This document shows, one piece after another, positions 7,734-16,938 of a DNA stretch of 64,000 bases. The translations under genes were made by a program, and so were the position numbers. The notes beneath the pieces were generated by a model. It was given only the letters and a program-made list of their open reading frames with translations, did no database searches and was not told the origin of the DNA. Every line of letters starts with the position of its first letter. Within the stretch, counting starts at the first letter, position 1. The DNA comes from an uncultured Odoribacter sp. (GTDB taxonomy: Bacteria > Bacteroidota > Bacteroidia > Bacteroidales > Marinifilaceae). The stretch is from contig UQJP01000011.1 of NCBI GenBank assembly GCA_900541415.1, positions 54,253 to 118,252 of the forward strand, given 5' to 3'.

Positions 7734-8366
7734 ATGATAAACAGATTGCTTTTTATTTCAATTCTATGTTTCCTGTATACATTGGTTTCAGCACAGGAAA
7801 AAAACTTCCACATCAAAGGCAAGGTTTCGGGAAGCGAATGGAGTTCTGTGGCTCCTTTGATAAATGCCTACATACAAATAAAAGAAAAGCCTGAAACCGG
7901 ATTCCTGACAGATTCCCTGGGAAATTTCAAAATAGACCGCCTGAAAAAAGGGAAATACCACATCACCGTTTCTTTTATCGGATTCGAAAGCCGTGACACG
8001 GTTGTCCGCCTCACCGACGGATCCATCGACAACTTAACTTTCGTCCTGCCTTTATACTACGATAAAAAAAAGGTCTCCGTGAAACAGGCCAGAAAGGAAA
8101 TCAGGAAAGGACATCCGCATCTATACGCCTGTACGGAAGATGATAAGCATACAGCTTTTCAGGCGTTTTACAACAAATACCAGGTGGGCTTCTCCACCTA
8201 CAACCCACAACTGATAAATAACAAGGAACAGCATTTAAATATTCCGCGCGAAGTTTTAATCCGGTATAATCGGGAAACTTTTAAATATTTAGACAAAACT
8301 TACGGAAAAGACTGGCGGCAGGAAATTCCACCGGGAATCATAGGTTTTGAAGAGTGGATAGAATAA
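7734..8366 (+). CDS. Secreted carboxypeptidase-like regulatory-domain protein
   Basis: 210 residues with a signal peptide (MINRLLFISILCFLYTLVSA, cut before QEK). Residues about 25-115 form a CarboxypepD_reg-like beta-sandwich (FHIKGKVSG..., TDSLGNFKIDRLKKGKYHITVSFIGF...), the fold also found at the N-terminus of TonB-dependent receptors. The rest, rich in Lys, Tyr and aromatic residues, I do not recognise. No barrel or enzyme motif is present, so it is probably a periplasmic or surface accessory protein of unknown role. A DUF3795 gene follows 41 nt later. Confidence 0.7.
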   Translation: MINRLLFISILCFLYTLVSAQEKNFHIKGKVSGSEWSSVAPLINAYIQIKEKPETGFLTDSLGNFKIDRLKKGKYHITVSFIGFESRDTVVRLTDGSIDNLTFVLPLYYDKKKVSVKQARKEIRKGHPHLYACTEDDKHTAFQAFYNKYQVGFSTYNPQLINNKEQHLNIPREVLIRYNRETFKYLDKTYGKDWRQEIPPGIIGFEEWIE

Positions 8367-8407
8367 ATATTTGCCGGGAAATCCGGCAAACCGCAATAAC
8401 ATTAAGG

Positions 8408-8869
8408 ATGACAGAAAATAATCAAGAGTTTATAAAACAGAGGCTCGCTCCCTGCGGTTTACACTGCGGCAGATGTTTCGCTTTCACAGACGGGGACATT
8501 CGTAAATATAGCAACCGGCTTCAACAAGCATTAGGTAATTTCGATGTATATGCCACCCGCTTCGTAGAGCTGCTCCATGAGCCCGTCTTCGGGAAATATC
8601 CCGAATTCAAAGAAGTTCTCAACCACTTGTCAACGGCTCATTGCAACGGTTGCAGAGCTGAAAAATGCAAGCTATTCACCAACTGCAACGTGCGGGCGTG
8701 CAGTGAAGAAAAAAAGGTGGACTTTTGCTTCCAATGCAAAGATTTTCCCTGCACGCACACAGGTTTCGACGAACATTTATATAAAAGGCATGTGGATATA
8801 AACAAACGGATCAAAGAAATAGGCGTAGAAGCATACTACCGGGAAATTAAAGACCTCTCCCGGTATTAA
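8408..8869 (+). CDS. DUF3795 family Cys-rich cytoplasmic protein
   Basis: 153 residues counted from the ATG at 8408 (MTENNQEFIKQRLAPCGLHC); an upstream in-frame ATG at 8354 lies inside the previous gene and is less likely. The Cys pattern APCGLHCGRCFAF, CNGCRAEKC, CNVRAC and FCFQCKDFPC is the DUF3795 signature and suggests a bound metal, perhaps zinc. The function of the family is unknown. A possible hairpin follows at 8881. Confidence 0.88.
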   Translation: MTENNQEFIKQRLAPCGLHCGRCFAFTDGDIRKYSNRLQQALGNFDVYATRFVELLHEPVFGKYPEFKEVLNHLSTAHCNGCRAEKCKLFTNCNVRACSEEKKVDFCFQCKDFPCTHTGFDEHLYKRHVDINKRIKEIGVEAYYREIKDLSRY

Positions 8870-8880
8870 AAACAAAAATA

Positions 8881-8908
8881 CAAAGCCTATCCCATATAGG
8901 TAGCTTTG
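8881..8908 (+). terminator. Possible hairpin after the DUF3795 gene
   Basis: CAAAGC-CTAT pairs with ATAG-GCTTTG, with a small bulge. Apart from this and the promoter before 9170, the 300-nt gap to the next gene is AT-rich and holds nothing else I recognise. Confidence 0.4.
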
Positions 8909-9129
8909 AATCAAAACATCTTCATCCCATTTAGTTAGCAGGCTACTGCATAACTATAAAAGTTTATTCCATAAATAAACCCTAATCTCCCCTATCCAGA
9001 CGGGTGTGTTTCCATATCATCAGAAAACATGATAAAATCACACAATCATCAATACAAACATATTTTAACAAAAATAAATCATACATAAAATAAATATTAT
9101 AAATTTCATAAACATTAAACAAAATACGA

Positions 9130-9137
9130 TACATTTG
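9130..9137 (+). promoter_or_regulatory. -7 element (TACATTTG) of the NVEALA cluster
   Basis: Exact TAnnTTTG 33 nt before the first peptide gene, in very AT-rich DNA. A TTTC about 22 bp upstream may act as a weak -33. Confidence 0.55.
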
Positions 9138-9169
9138 CCGAACAATATTTTATAACAAAAAATTATGTC

Positions 9170-9478
9170 ATGAAAAAATTTTTAATCGTATTCATTGGAA
9201 CAATCGGAACCTTTGTCTATGCCAATAACAACATCGGTTTCAGCAAAGAAAATATTATTTTAAAAAACATCGAAGTATTGGTCGGTGAAGAAGAAGGGGT
9301 TGATATACAATCCTGCTATATGGACAAGGACATCGCGAGTGATGCCGGCTCAGCAGCAAGTTATACGATCTGCAATGGCCAAACGACAAGTTCTATGGTC
9401 TACAAATGTGGGAGCGATAAACGAGGTAGCATAAGGTATTCCCCCTATACAATCCCCACTTACACCTGTAAAAAATAA
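9170..9478 (+). CDS. NVEALA-type small secreted peptide, copy 1
   Basis: 102 residues. The order is: an N-terminal hydrophobic leader (MKKFLIVFIGTIGTFVYA), a NIEVL segment matching the NVEALA motif, then a mature part with exactly four Cys (SCYMDKD, TICNG, YKCGSDK, YTCKK). NVEALA proteins are small exported peptides found only in Bacteroidota and have no known function. The four Cys suggest two disulfides. A paralogue follows 53 nt later with the same Cys spacing order, and then a propeller lipoprotein and a thioredoxin-like lipoprotein, so an exported peptide group is likely. Confidence 0.8.
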   Translation: MKKFLIVFIGTIGTFVYANNNIGFSKENIILKNIEVLVGEEEGVDIQSCYMDKDIASDAGSAASYTICNGQTTSSMVYKCGSDKRGSIRYSPYTIPTYTCKK

Positions 9479-9531
9479 TACTGGCAAATACCATCGATTC
9501 GTTATTTTTCAATTATACCACAACTACTATT

Positions 9532-9837
9532 ATGAAAAAAACATTCATTCTTCTCACCTTTGTCGTGACAGCGATCTTATTCATGAGTCAAAATATTTCC
9601 TCTTCAAAAGCCAATATGATATTGGCCAATATTGAAGTGCTGACAGACACCGAAGATCCGACAAAAACACGTTCCTGCTACATGGATAAAGATGTAATCG
9701 AAGATTTAAGTGCGGCTTCCAAATACACCATCTGTAACAGTGAAACCACCAGCTCCACCATGTATAAATGTGGAAAGGATAAACAAGGCAAGTTTGAAGG
9801 TCATTCCACCCCCACGTCTTATAAATGTATGTATTAA
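9532..9837 (+). CDS. NVEALA-type small secreted peptide, copy 2
   Basis: 101 residues, clearly a paralogue of the previous peptide. It has a hydrophobic leader, ANIEVLTDTED in place of the NVEALA motif, then SCYMDKD, TICNS, YKCGKDK and YKCMY, so the four Cys and the flanking MDKD/TICN/YKCG words are conserved while the rest varies. Conservation of the Cys framework with divergence between the copies suggests a diversifying peptide. It ends 3 nt before the propeller lipoprotein gene, so they are surely in one transcript. Confidence 0.8.
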   Translation: MKKTFILLTFVVTAILFMSQNISSSKANMILANIEVLTDTEDPTKTRSCYMDKDVIEDLSAASKYTICNSETTSSTMYKCGKDKQGKFEGHSTPTSYKCMY

Positions 9838-9840
9838 AAC

Positions 9841-10941
9841 ATGATACTCAAAACTACACTCAAATATTTTTGTCTGTTAGGAGTTTTAAGTTCCTGCCTG
9901 GGTGGATGTAAAGACAACGATAGTGATTATTTCAATGGAAAGATCACCACCGTATGTTTCAACAACCCAATCCCCCTGCAAGGACAAGAACTCCATCTGG
10001 ACAGCGTATACGCAGGGTATATGTCTGTTTATGACACTTTACTTTCATTCGCTTCATCCGCTTATCCCGAACACTATCTATATGTATTCGGAACAAATAG
10101 TGGCAAGCTGCTTGGGAAACTATGTCCGCAAGGCCGGGGACCGGGAGAATACATCGGTTTCACTCACACAGAGCAATACGCAAAGGAAGAAGACGGTATC
10201 AGGCTATGGATAAACGACGGAGTATATTCACACCGACGATTAAACCTCACCGCTTCTCTTCAACAAGGTAAAGAGGTATGCGATACGGTATTAAAATTAG
10301 AAGGGAACAAAGTTTCTCCTCATGGTTTTTCCCTCATTTTCGTATTGGATAGCGGTCAAATCCTGACCCGTCTGCAATGTGAAAAATTATACGATGAAGA
10401 TAAAACTTACCTTCCTGAGAGATATATCCTATACGACGGTGATATTCGTCATGAAATAAAAACATTTCAACAATTCAAGAAGCCGATAAACAGCCAGTAT
10501 AAAATCGACCCAACCATATTTTATAATTTACAGGCACGGATAAAACCGGATAAAAGTAAACTCGTAACGGCCATGAGGCATTTGGGGCAAATCGGTATTT
10601 TAGATATTGAAAGTGGAACATGGCAAGGATTCAGGATTGAAAATACACCCGATATTTCCTACCTGAAAAATGAAATGAAAGATTTCTATCTATTCTACAC
10701 AGACGTGTGTACGGACGACAAGTATATTTATGCTCTATTCGTAAATAAACCCATTTACGAAAATGACTATTCCAGCAATACGGTTCATGTATTTAACTGG
10801 GAAGGAGTACCCCAATATACATTATCGCTTTCCGAGCCGGTATTACAAATTTCGATTGATCCCTGTTCCGGCAAAATCTACGGAAAAGACGGATTGGAAC
10901 AAGTGTTCTGCTACACCCTTCCTCAATCAAAACAAATATGA
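9841..10941 (+). CDS. Six-bladed beta-propeller lipoprotein (TolB-like), NVEALA-associated
   Basis: 366 residues with a lipoprotein signal (LGVLSSCLGGC). The body has repeated beta-strand blocks and the GRGPGEYIGF segment typical of the TolB-like six-blade propellers that accompany NVEALA peptides in Bacteroidales. It is probably anchored in the periplasm or outer membrane and binds a ligand or the peptides, but no catalytic motif is visible. Its stop overlaps the start of the next gene by 4 nt, so translation is coupled. Confidence 0.75.
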   Translation: MILKTTLKYFCLLGVLSSCLGGCKDNDSDYFNGKITTVCFNNPIPLQGQELHLDSVYAGYMSVYDTLLSFASSAYPEHYLYVFGTNSGKLLGKLCPQGRGPGEYIGFTHTEQYAKEEDGIRLWINDGVYSHRRLNLTASLQQGKEVCDTVLKLEGNKVSPHGFSLIFVLDSGQILTRLQCEKLYDEDKTYLPERYILYDGDIRHEIKTFQQFKKPINSQYKIDPTIFYNLQARIKPDKSKLVTAMRHLGQIGILDIESGTWQGFRIENTPDISYLKNEMKDFYLFYTDVCTDDKYIYALFVNKPIYENDYSSNTVHVFNWEGVPQYTLSLSEPVLQISIDPCSGKIYGKDGLEQVFCYTLPQSKQI

Positions 10942-11501
10942 ACAAATTCCTCATCCTCATTGTTCTTACCCTGATCGTCTCTTGTAAGAAGAATACCCCC
11001 AATGAAAAAATTGCGGAGGAATTAAAATCATTCTACGGACAAACGATCACCTTTCCGGATGAATTGAAAAACATATCCGACGAATCACCCGACTTTAAGG
11101 ATTATGCCTGTCCGAAAAGTTATAAAATTATCGCCTATATAGATTCGGCTGATTGTACCCCTTGCACGCTGCAAAGCTTTGCCTTATGGAAAAATTTTAC
11201 AGAAAAACTGGAACAATCGGATGCAGAATTAATTATCATTTTAAAAAGTGGCCCCAATCCTGAAATACAGGAAACTTTCAATTTTTATGACATGCATTTT
11301 CCCGCATTTATAAATCCAAAAGGTGATTTTAAAATAGAAAACCACCTGCCGACCAGCACTTTATTGCATACATTCTTATTGGATAAAAACAATCAGGTTG
11401 CTTTTGTCGGCTCGCCGATTCAAAATGAAAATTCCTGGCAGCTATTCCAAAAGGTAATCAGCCAATTAAACACCCATAACGGGATTTTACCCCCCAGGTA
11501 A
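10938..11501 (+). CDS. Thioredoxin-like lipoprotein with CTPC motif
   Basis: 187 residues. Lipoprotein signal with Cys at residue 16 (TLIVSCKK). After about 50 residues comes a thioredoxin-type strand and active-site-like motif, YIDSADCTPCTLQSF (Cys 73 and 76), then strands and helices of similar fold and a late FLLDKNNQVAFVGSP, like the cis-Pro side of TlpA-type proteins. The CxxC suggests a disulfide exchange role in the periplasm. It overlaps the propeller gene and sits behind two peptides with four Cys each, which makes peptide disulfide handling an attractive hypothesis. It could instead be a degenerate redox protein. Confidence 0.7.
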   Translation: MNKFLILIVLTLIVSCKKNTPNEKIAEELKSFYGQTITFPDELKNISDESPDFKDYACPKSYKIIAYIDSADCTPCTLQSFALWKNFTEKLEQSDAELIIILKSGPNPEIQETFNFYDMHFPAFINPKGDFKIENHLPTSTLLHTFLLDKNNQVAFVGSPIQNENSWQLFQKVISQLNTHNGILPPR

Positions 11502-11591
11502 AATAAAAGGGCTCCATCATAAGTTTTTCAAATGTCAGAGGATTGAACACGTAAAAACAGCCCGGATAGAGACTGATTAAAAAACATAGAA

Positions 11592-11620
11592 AAAGGGGCT
11601 GCCATATAGACAGCCCCTTT
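11592..11620. terminator. Hairpin between the NVEALA cluster and clpC
   Basis: AAAGGGGCTG, a 9-base loop and CAGCCCCTTT, lying between two convergent transcripts. It has A-rich and T-rich flanks and can work in both directions. Confidence 0.7.
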
Positions 11621-11667
11621 CCAAAGAATTAAATCCGTCAGGAGATTCCCCCCGACCCCGGCAGGCA

Positions 11668-14175
11668 TCACCCCACTACGGAAAGTTTGTCGTTTTCTTT
11701 GTCGCAATCCACTTTCAGCGTTCCTCCTTCCGGAACCGTGCCTTTGATAATCACTTCGGCCAACTCGTCCTCCAAATATTTTTGGATGGCACGTTTCAGG
11801 GGGCGTGCGCCGTATTGCGGGTCGAAACCTTTTTCTGTCAGAAATTCTTTGGCAGCGTCCGACACTTCCACCGAATAACCCAGGTCTGCAATCCGCTTGA
11901 ACAAACCTTTCAATTCTATATCGATAATCTTGTGAATATCGTCTTTCGACAGCGAATTGAAAATAATCACATCGTCGATACGGTTCAGAAATTCAGGTGA
12001 AAATGCACTTTTCAGGGCTTTCTGCACCACTCCTTTGGCGTAATCGCCATCCTGGCTACGGTCGGAAGAGCCGAAACCGATTCCCCGCCCGAAATCTTTC
12101 AACTGGCGGCTACCGATATTCGAGGTCATGATAACGATCGTATTCTTAAAATCGACCTTACGTCCCAGGCTATCGGTCAGTTGCCCGTCGTCAAGCAATT
12201 GCAACAGGATATTGAACACATCCGGATGGGCTTTTTCGATCTCGTCCAACAACACCACCGAGTAGGGTTTACGCCGTATTTTCTCGGTCAATTGCCCGCC
12301 TTCTTCATACCCCACATATCCGGGAGGCGCTCCCACCAAACGGGATACGGCGAATTTCTCCATATATTCGCTCATATCAATGCGGATCAGCGCATCGGGC
12401 GAATCGAACAGGTATTGCGCCAGCACTTTCGCCAGCTGGGTTTTTCCCACTCCGGTAGGCCCTAAGAATATAAACGAGCCGATCGGACGGTTAGGGTCCT
12501 TCAATCCTGCCCTGTTCCGGTGGATCGACTTCACGATCTTTTCAATAGCTTCCTGCTGCCCGATCACGCTGTCGGCCAGCTCGTCGTGCATTTGCAACAG
12601 CTTCATGCCTTCGGTTTTGGCAATTCGTTTCACGGGAACGCCCGTCATCATAGCCACCACCTCGGCCACATGCTCCTCGTCCACAACGATCCGGTTTTCC
12701 TGCAATTCTTTCTGCCATTTCTCTTTCTCCTGTTCCAATGAAGAAAGCAACTGCCGTTCCTCATCGCGGAAAGCGGCGGCCACTTCGAAGTTCTGCTGTT
12801 TCACCGCCTCTTTCTTCTTCTCTTTAATCGCCTCGATAGAGGTTTCCAGCTCTTCGATAATCGGCGGTACGCTGATATTAGCAATATGTACCCGCGATCC
12901 TGCTTCGTCCAGCGCATCGATAGCCTTATCGGGCAGCGAACGATCCGAAATGTAACGGGTGGTCAGTTTCACGCACGCCTTTATAGCGGCATCGGTATAC
13001 TTCACATTGTGGTGGTCTTCGTAGCGCGATTTAATATTGTTGAGAATCTCCACCGTTTCGTCGAAAGAGGTAGGCTCTACCAGCACTTTCTGGAAACGGC
13101 GTTCCAACGCCCCGTCTTTCTCGATGTTCTGCCGATACTCGTCGAGCGTCGTCGCCCCGATGCACTGGATTTCCCCCCTCGACAAGGCGGGTTTCAGCAT
13201 ATTGGCAGCGTCCAGGCTGCCGCCCGAACCACCCGCACCCACGATGGTGTGGATTTCATCGATAAACAGGATTATATTTTTATTTTTAGCCAGCTCGTTC
13301 AAGATGGCTTTCATTCTTTCCTCGAACTGTCCCCGGTACTTCGTTCCGGCAACGATCGAAGCAATATCGAGAGCCACCACCCGCTTATCGAACAGCACCC
13401 GCGACACTTTTTTCTCCATGATGCGGATAGCCAGTCCTTCGGCAATGGCAGATTTTCCCACCCCCGGCTCTCCGATCAGCACCGGATTGTTTTTCTTCCG
13501 CCGACTCAAAATCTGCGCCAGGCGTTCAATTTCCCGGTCACGTCCCACAATCGGGTCGAGCGTCCCTTCTTCCGCCGCCTTCGTTATATCGATCCCGAAA
13601 TTATCCAGCACCGGAGTGTCCGATCTTGCCGCGCCGCTCCCCTGACGGTAAGGGTTAAAAGCGGGATCGTCTTCCCCTCCTTCCTCATCGTCGTCCGATT
13701 CCTCCCGGTAGTCGGATTGCATCCGGGTTTTCTCTTTCAGCAATTGCTCTTTGAACTTATCGTAATCAATCCCCATCGAATTGAACAATTTCGTTACAAA
13801 TCCGGCCTGATTCCTCAAAATCGCCAGCATCAGGTGCTCCGATTCGGCCTCTTCATCCCCTAATTTCCACGCTTCTTCCATCACCCTTTTCAATATGCTG
13901 TTCGCAGCCAATGTAAAATCGAGCTCTTCCGGAATGTCTTCACTTTTCTCATGCTTCCGGCTCAATTTCTGCTCTATTTTGTCCTTCACTTCATAAAAAT
14001 CCAGTCCCAGTGAAATCAGAACATCGATGGCCCTGGCATCACTCAAACGTAACATCCCCAAAAACAAATGCTCCGGATAGATTTTTGCATTTCCCAACCG
14101 CCTCGCTTCCTCCCCCGCAAGGGTCATAATCTGTTTCAGTTTTTTGGTTTCGTTCTTCCCCATAATATCATTCAT
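11668..14175 (-). CDS. clpC: ATP-dependent Clp protease ATP-binding subunit ClpC
   Basis: 835 residues, normal for ClpC. Two Clp-N repeats (about 1-145), two AAA+ modules with Walker A motifs GEPGVGKSAIAEG and GPTGVGKTQLAK and matching Walker B (IILFIDEIHTIVG, VVLLDEIEKAHPD), and a UVR-type middle segment (FEVAAAFRDEERQL) between them. It forms a hexamer that unfolds proteins and feeds them to ClpP, which is not in this window. The start is an ATG at 14175; a second in-frame ATG four codons later (MGKNETKK) is a possible alternative. It stands alone, between convergent hairpins and ligA. Confidence 0.96.
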   Translation of the reverse strand: MNDIMGKNETKKLKQIMTLAGEEARRLGNAKIYPEHLFLGMLRLSDARAIDVLISLGLDFYEVKDKIEQKLSRKHEKSEDIPEELDFTLAANSILKRVMEEAWKLGDEEAESEHLMLAILRNQAGFVTKLFNSMGIDYDKFKEQLLKEKTRMQSDYREESDDDEEGGEDDPAFNPYRQGSGAARSDTPVLDNFGIDITKAAEEGTLDPIVGRDREIERLAQILSRRKKNNPVLIGEPGVGKSAIAEGLAIRIMEKKVSRVLFDKRVVALDIASIVAGTKYRGQFEERMKAILNELAKNKNIILFIDEIHTIVGAGGSGGSLDAANMLKPALSRGEIQCIGATTLDEYRQNIEKDGALERRFQKVLVEPTSFDETVEILNNIKSRYEDHHNVKYTDAAIKACVKLTTRYISDRSLPDKAIDALDEAGSRVHIANISVPPIIEELETSIEAIKEKKKEAVKQQNFEVAAAFRDEERQLLSSLEQEKEKWQKELQENRIVVDEEHVAEVVAMMTGVPVKRIAKTEGMKLLQMHDELADSVIGQQEAIEKIVKSIHRNRAGLKDPNRPIGSFIFLGPTGVGKTQLAKVLAQYLFDSPDALIRIDMSEYMEKFAVSRLVGAPPGYVGYEEGGQLTEKIRRKPYSVVLLDEIEKAHPDVFNILLQLLDDGQLTDSLGRKVDFKNTIVIMTSNIGSRQLKDFGRGIGFGSSDRSQDGDYAKGVVQKALKSAFSPEFLNRIDDVIIFNSLSKDDIHKIIDIELKGLFKRIADLGYSVEVSDAAKEFLTEKGFDPQYGARPLKRAIQKYLEDELAEVIIKGTVPEGGTLKVDCDKENDKLSVVG

Positions 14176-14301
14176 TAAAGCCCCTGGGGGATAAAATCCT
14201 CCCGCTTCGGCTCATAGTCGTTTTATAATAAGCCCCTTAACTTTTTTTTCTCAGGCTTATTCCATCAGATAAAGATAATATTTTCAATCGAGAAATAAAA
14301 A

Positions 14302-16794
14302 TTATTGTAATAGCTGATTAAACTCTTCTTCCGAAATAATTTTAGTTCCCAGTTTCTCGGCCTTTTTCAGTTTGCTCCCCGCATTTTCCCCGGCCAGCAA
14401 ACAAGAAGTCTTCGCCGACACGGAATCGCTCACCTTTCCACCAGCCGCCAGAATCTGTTCTTTAAAAAACTCCCTGGGACGGGAAAGCGTTCCCGTAATC
14501 ACAAAGGTCTGTCCCGCCAGCCTGTCGCTCTCGCCTTCCTTCTCCCTCATTTCTGCTTCTACGCCATATTCCAGCAGACGTTTCACCAACACCCGGTTTT
14601 CTTCTTTCCCGAAATATTTCAGGATGCTGTTCGCCATCTGCTCGCCGATGTCCTCCACCTCCTTCAGTTGCTCGTAATCCGCCTCCATCAGGCTTTGCAT
14701 CGAGCGGAAACTCTTAGCCAGGTTGCGGGAAGCCGTTTCACCGATATAGCGGATTCCCAAAGCATTCAGGAAAGCAGGAAATCCGGCGGATTTCGACTTT
14801 TCAATCCCGGCAATCAGGTTATCTACGGATTTCTCCTGCATACGGTACACATTCAGGGTATTGAGCTTCCGTACCAACTTTTCGTTTTTCCGGAAAAAAG
14901 CAGCTACGGCTTCCGCTTCCGTTTCGCTGATTCCTTCGGTAAGCGACACGATTTCCGCCGGAGTGGCCACCGACAACTCATAAATATAATCGAAGCGGGC
15001 GGCCAGCAAATCAGCCTTATGCCAGTCGATCCCCGGAATATTCAGGGCATACACCACATAATCCAAAGGAATATTCTCCACCTCCCCGGCCTCTTTCAGG
15101 CGGTCGAGCGTCTCGTTGAACGGGGCGCGGAAATACTCCAGCACCCGGTTCACCGCAGAGGCATCGCCCACCAGCCCCTGCAACTCCTCTTTCGTTGCTT
15201 TCGAATAAGCATCCAGGCTATTGTAATACCCCGCAATCGCTTCCGCAACGCGGGCAGAAATGTTCTTCATCCCGATCTCGAAACCATAAATCACCTTAGC
15301 CAGCGGGATACTGGTCATCTCGAAACTCTCCGGATAAACAATCTTTTCCAGCCCGATCAGGCTCTCCCTCTGTCCCGGCAGCAGATAAATATCCGCAACA
15401 TCCCGGATAATCCGCTTGCTCAGCAAAAGATCGATCGTTTCCTCGCCCATCCCCTCTATATTCATCGCCCGGCGGCTCACAAAATGCTCGATCTTTCCGG
15501 CAATCTGGGGCGGACAATGTTCCTCGTTCGGACAATAATGGTTCGCTTCCCCCTCGATCCTCACCAGCTCCGTGCCACATTCCGGGCAATGAGTGATAAA
15601 ATGCACCGGATTCGCTCCCGGCTGACGGCGGGAGGCATCCACGCCCACGATTTTCGGGATAATCTCTCCCCCTTTCTCCACATACACCACATCATGCTCA
15701 TGCAAATCGAGCTCTGCAATAATATCGGCATTGTGAAGGGAAGCCCGTTTCACGGTAGTTCCCGCAATATGTACCGGCTCTAAATTCGCCACGGGCGTCA
15801 CCGCCCCGGTGCGCCCCACCTGGTAAACCACGCTCATCAAAGGGGTTTCCACCCGCTCCGCCTTAAATTTATAAGCAATCGCCCAGCGGGGAGATTTCGC
15901 CGTGTAGCCCAGCAAATGCTGCTGTTCTATGCTATTCACCTTCACCACGATACCGTCGATCGGCACAGGGAGGTCCGCCCGTCCCTTATCCCATTTTTCG
16001 ATAAATTCCCACACCTCGTCCATAGAATCACACAATCCGATATAAGGAGGCATGTGAAATCCCCACTCTTTCGCCTTCATCAGGTTACCGTAGTGAGTAT
16101 CTGCCGGGGTTTCATCACCGGGAATGTAATAAAGAAAGCAATCCAGATGCCGTTTGGCCACCTGTGCGGAATTTTGCAATTTCAGCGTTCCGGCGGCGGC
16201 ATTCCGGGGATTGGCAAAAAGCGGCTCTCCCGCCTCCGCCTTTTCCTGATTCAGGCGATTGAAAACGGAAAAAGGCATCAATATTTCGCCCCGAATCTCA
16301 AATTCAGGCAAGTAATCCCCACGCAACTGCAACGGGATCGTCCGGATAGTCCGCACATTAGCGGTCACATCGTCACCCTTCACCCCGTCGCCCCGCGTCA
16401 CCGCCTGCGTCAGCGCCCCATCCACATAAGTAAGGCTAATGGAAGTGCCGTCGTATTTCAGCTCACAAACATACTGCACCCCGTCGCCCGTCACCTTCCT
16501 CACCCGCTGGTCGAAATCCCGCAGCTCCTGCTCGCTGTATGTATTTCCTAAAGAAAGCATCGGATATTTGTGGAACACCTGCGTAAACTCCTGATTAATA
16601 TCCTGTCCCACCCTCAAAGTTGGAGAATTGGGATCGTACATCTCCGGATGCAGGGCCTCGAGCTTTTCCAGCTCGTGTATAAGCTCGTCGAAATCCCTGT
16701 CGGATATTTCCGGAGAATTTTCAATGTAATATTTATAATTATGATACTCAAGCAGTTTCCGCAGCAACAGAATCCTATCCTTTTCGCTTTCCAT
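14302..16794 (-). CDS. ligA: NAD-dependent DNA ligase LigA with two extra HhH-like modules
   Basis: 830 residues against about 670 in most LigA. In order: adenylation domain with catalytic Lys 113 (ELKYDG), OB fold, zinc finger Cys 403/406/421/427, HhH region, and C-terminal BRCT (about 757-830). Between the zinc finger and the canonical HhH block (672-745, NALGIRYIGETASRNLAKSF) lies an extra stretch of about 160 residues. It looks like two further copies of the same module: 496-570 (IYGFEIGMKNISARVAEAIA) and 575-650 (VYALNIPGIDWHKADLLAAR). No frameshift is visible and the usual linker SVDNLIAGIEKSKSAG follows, so it is an in-frame enlargement. It seals nicks in replication and repair. Confidence 0.95.
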   Translation of the reverse strand: MESEKDRILLLRKLLEYHNYKYYIENSPEISDRDFDELIHELEKLEALHPEMYDPNSPTLRVGQDINQEFTQVFHKYPMLSLGNTYSEQELRDFDQRVRKVTGDGVQYVCELKYDGTSISLTYVDGALTQAVTRGDGVKGDDVTANVRTIRTIPLQLRGDYLPEFEIRGEILMPFSVFNRLNQEKAEAGEPLFANPRNAAAGTLKLQNSAQVAKRHLDCFLYYIPGDETPADTHYGNLMKAKEWGFHMPPYIGLCDSMDEVWEFIEKWDKGRADLPVPIDGIVVKVNSIEQQHLLGYTAKSPRWAIAYKFKAERVETPLMSVVYQVGRTGAVTPVANLEPVHIAGTTVKRASLHNADIIAELDLHEHDVVYVEKGGEIIPKIVGVDASRRQPGANPVHFITHCPECGTELVRIEGEANHYCPNEEHCPPQIAGKIEHFVSRRAMNIEGMGEETIDLLLSKRIIRDVADIYLLPGQRESLIGLEKIVYPESFEMTSIPLAKVIYGFEIGMKNISARVAEAIAGYYNSLDAYSKATKEELQGLVGDASAVNRVLEYFRAPFNETLDRLKEAGEVENIPLDYVVYALNIPGIDWHKADLLAARFDYIYELSVATPAEIVSLTEGISETEAEAVAAFFRKNEKLVRKLNTLNVYRMQEKSVDNLIAGIEKSKSAGFPAFLNALGIRYIGETASRNLAKSFRSMQSLMEADYEQLKEVEDIGEQMANSILKYFGKEENRVLVKRLLEYGVEAEMREKEGESDRLAGQTFVITGTLSRPREFFKEQILAAGGKVSDSVSAKTSCLLAGENAGSKLKKAEKLGTKIISEEEFNQLLQ

Positions 16795-16816
16795 AGAATT
16801 ATAATTTGAATTTTCG

Positions 16817-16824
16817 CAAAGTTA
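16817..16824 (-). promoter_or_regulatory. -7 element (TAACTTTG) of ligA
   Basis: Exact TAnnTTTG on the minus strand, 23 nt before the ligA ATG. A 3-of-4 match to TTTG lies 20 bp upstream. Confidence 0.55.
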
Positions 16825-16925
16825 CGGAAACTTTTCGGAATGAAGCAATTTAAAAACCCTTATAAAGTACACCTGCCGGAAGTATTTTCATCCTCCAAAA
16901 ATCCAATCCTATCACTTTAATTTAC

Positions 16926-16933
16926 TAATTTTG
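16926..16933 (+). promoter_or_regulatory. Possible -7 element (TAATTTTG) of the metallopeptidase-barrel gene
   Basis: Exact TAnnTTTG match but only 5 nt before the ATG, so the transcript would be nearly leaderless. Low weight. Confidence 0.3.
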
Positions 16934-16938
16934 CCCGT

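Noticed and set aside
14668..15783. Long open frame opposite ligA
   Set aside because: It is the antisense shadow of a well-conserved gene; codon bias and lack of family motifs argue against coding. The same holds for the long frames opposite clpC, the metallopeptidase-barrel gene, the choloylglycine hydrolase and dapF.
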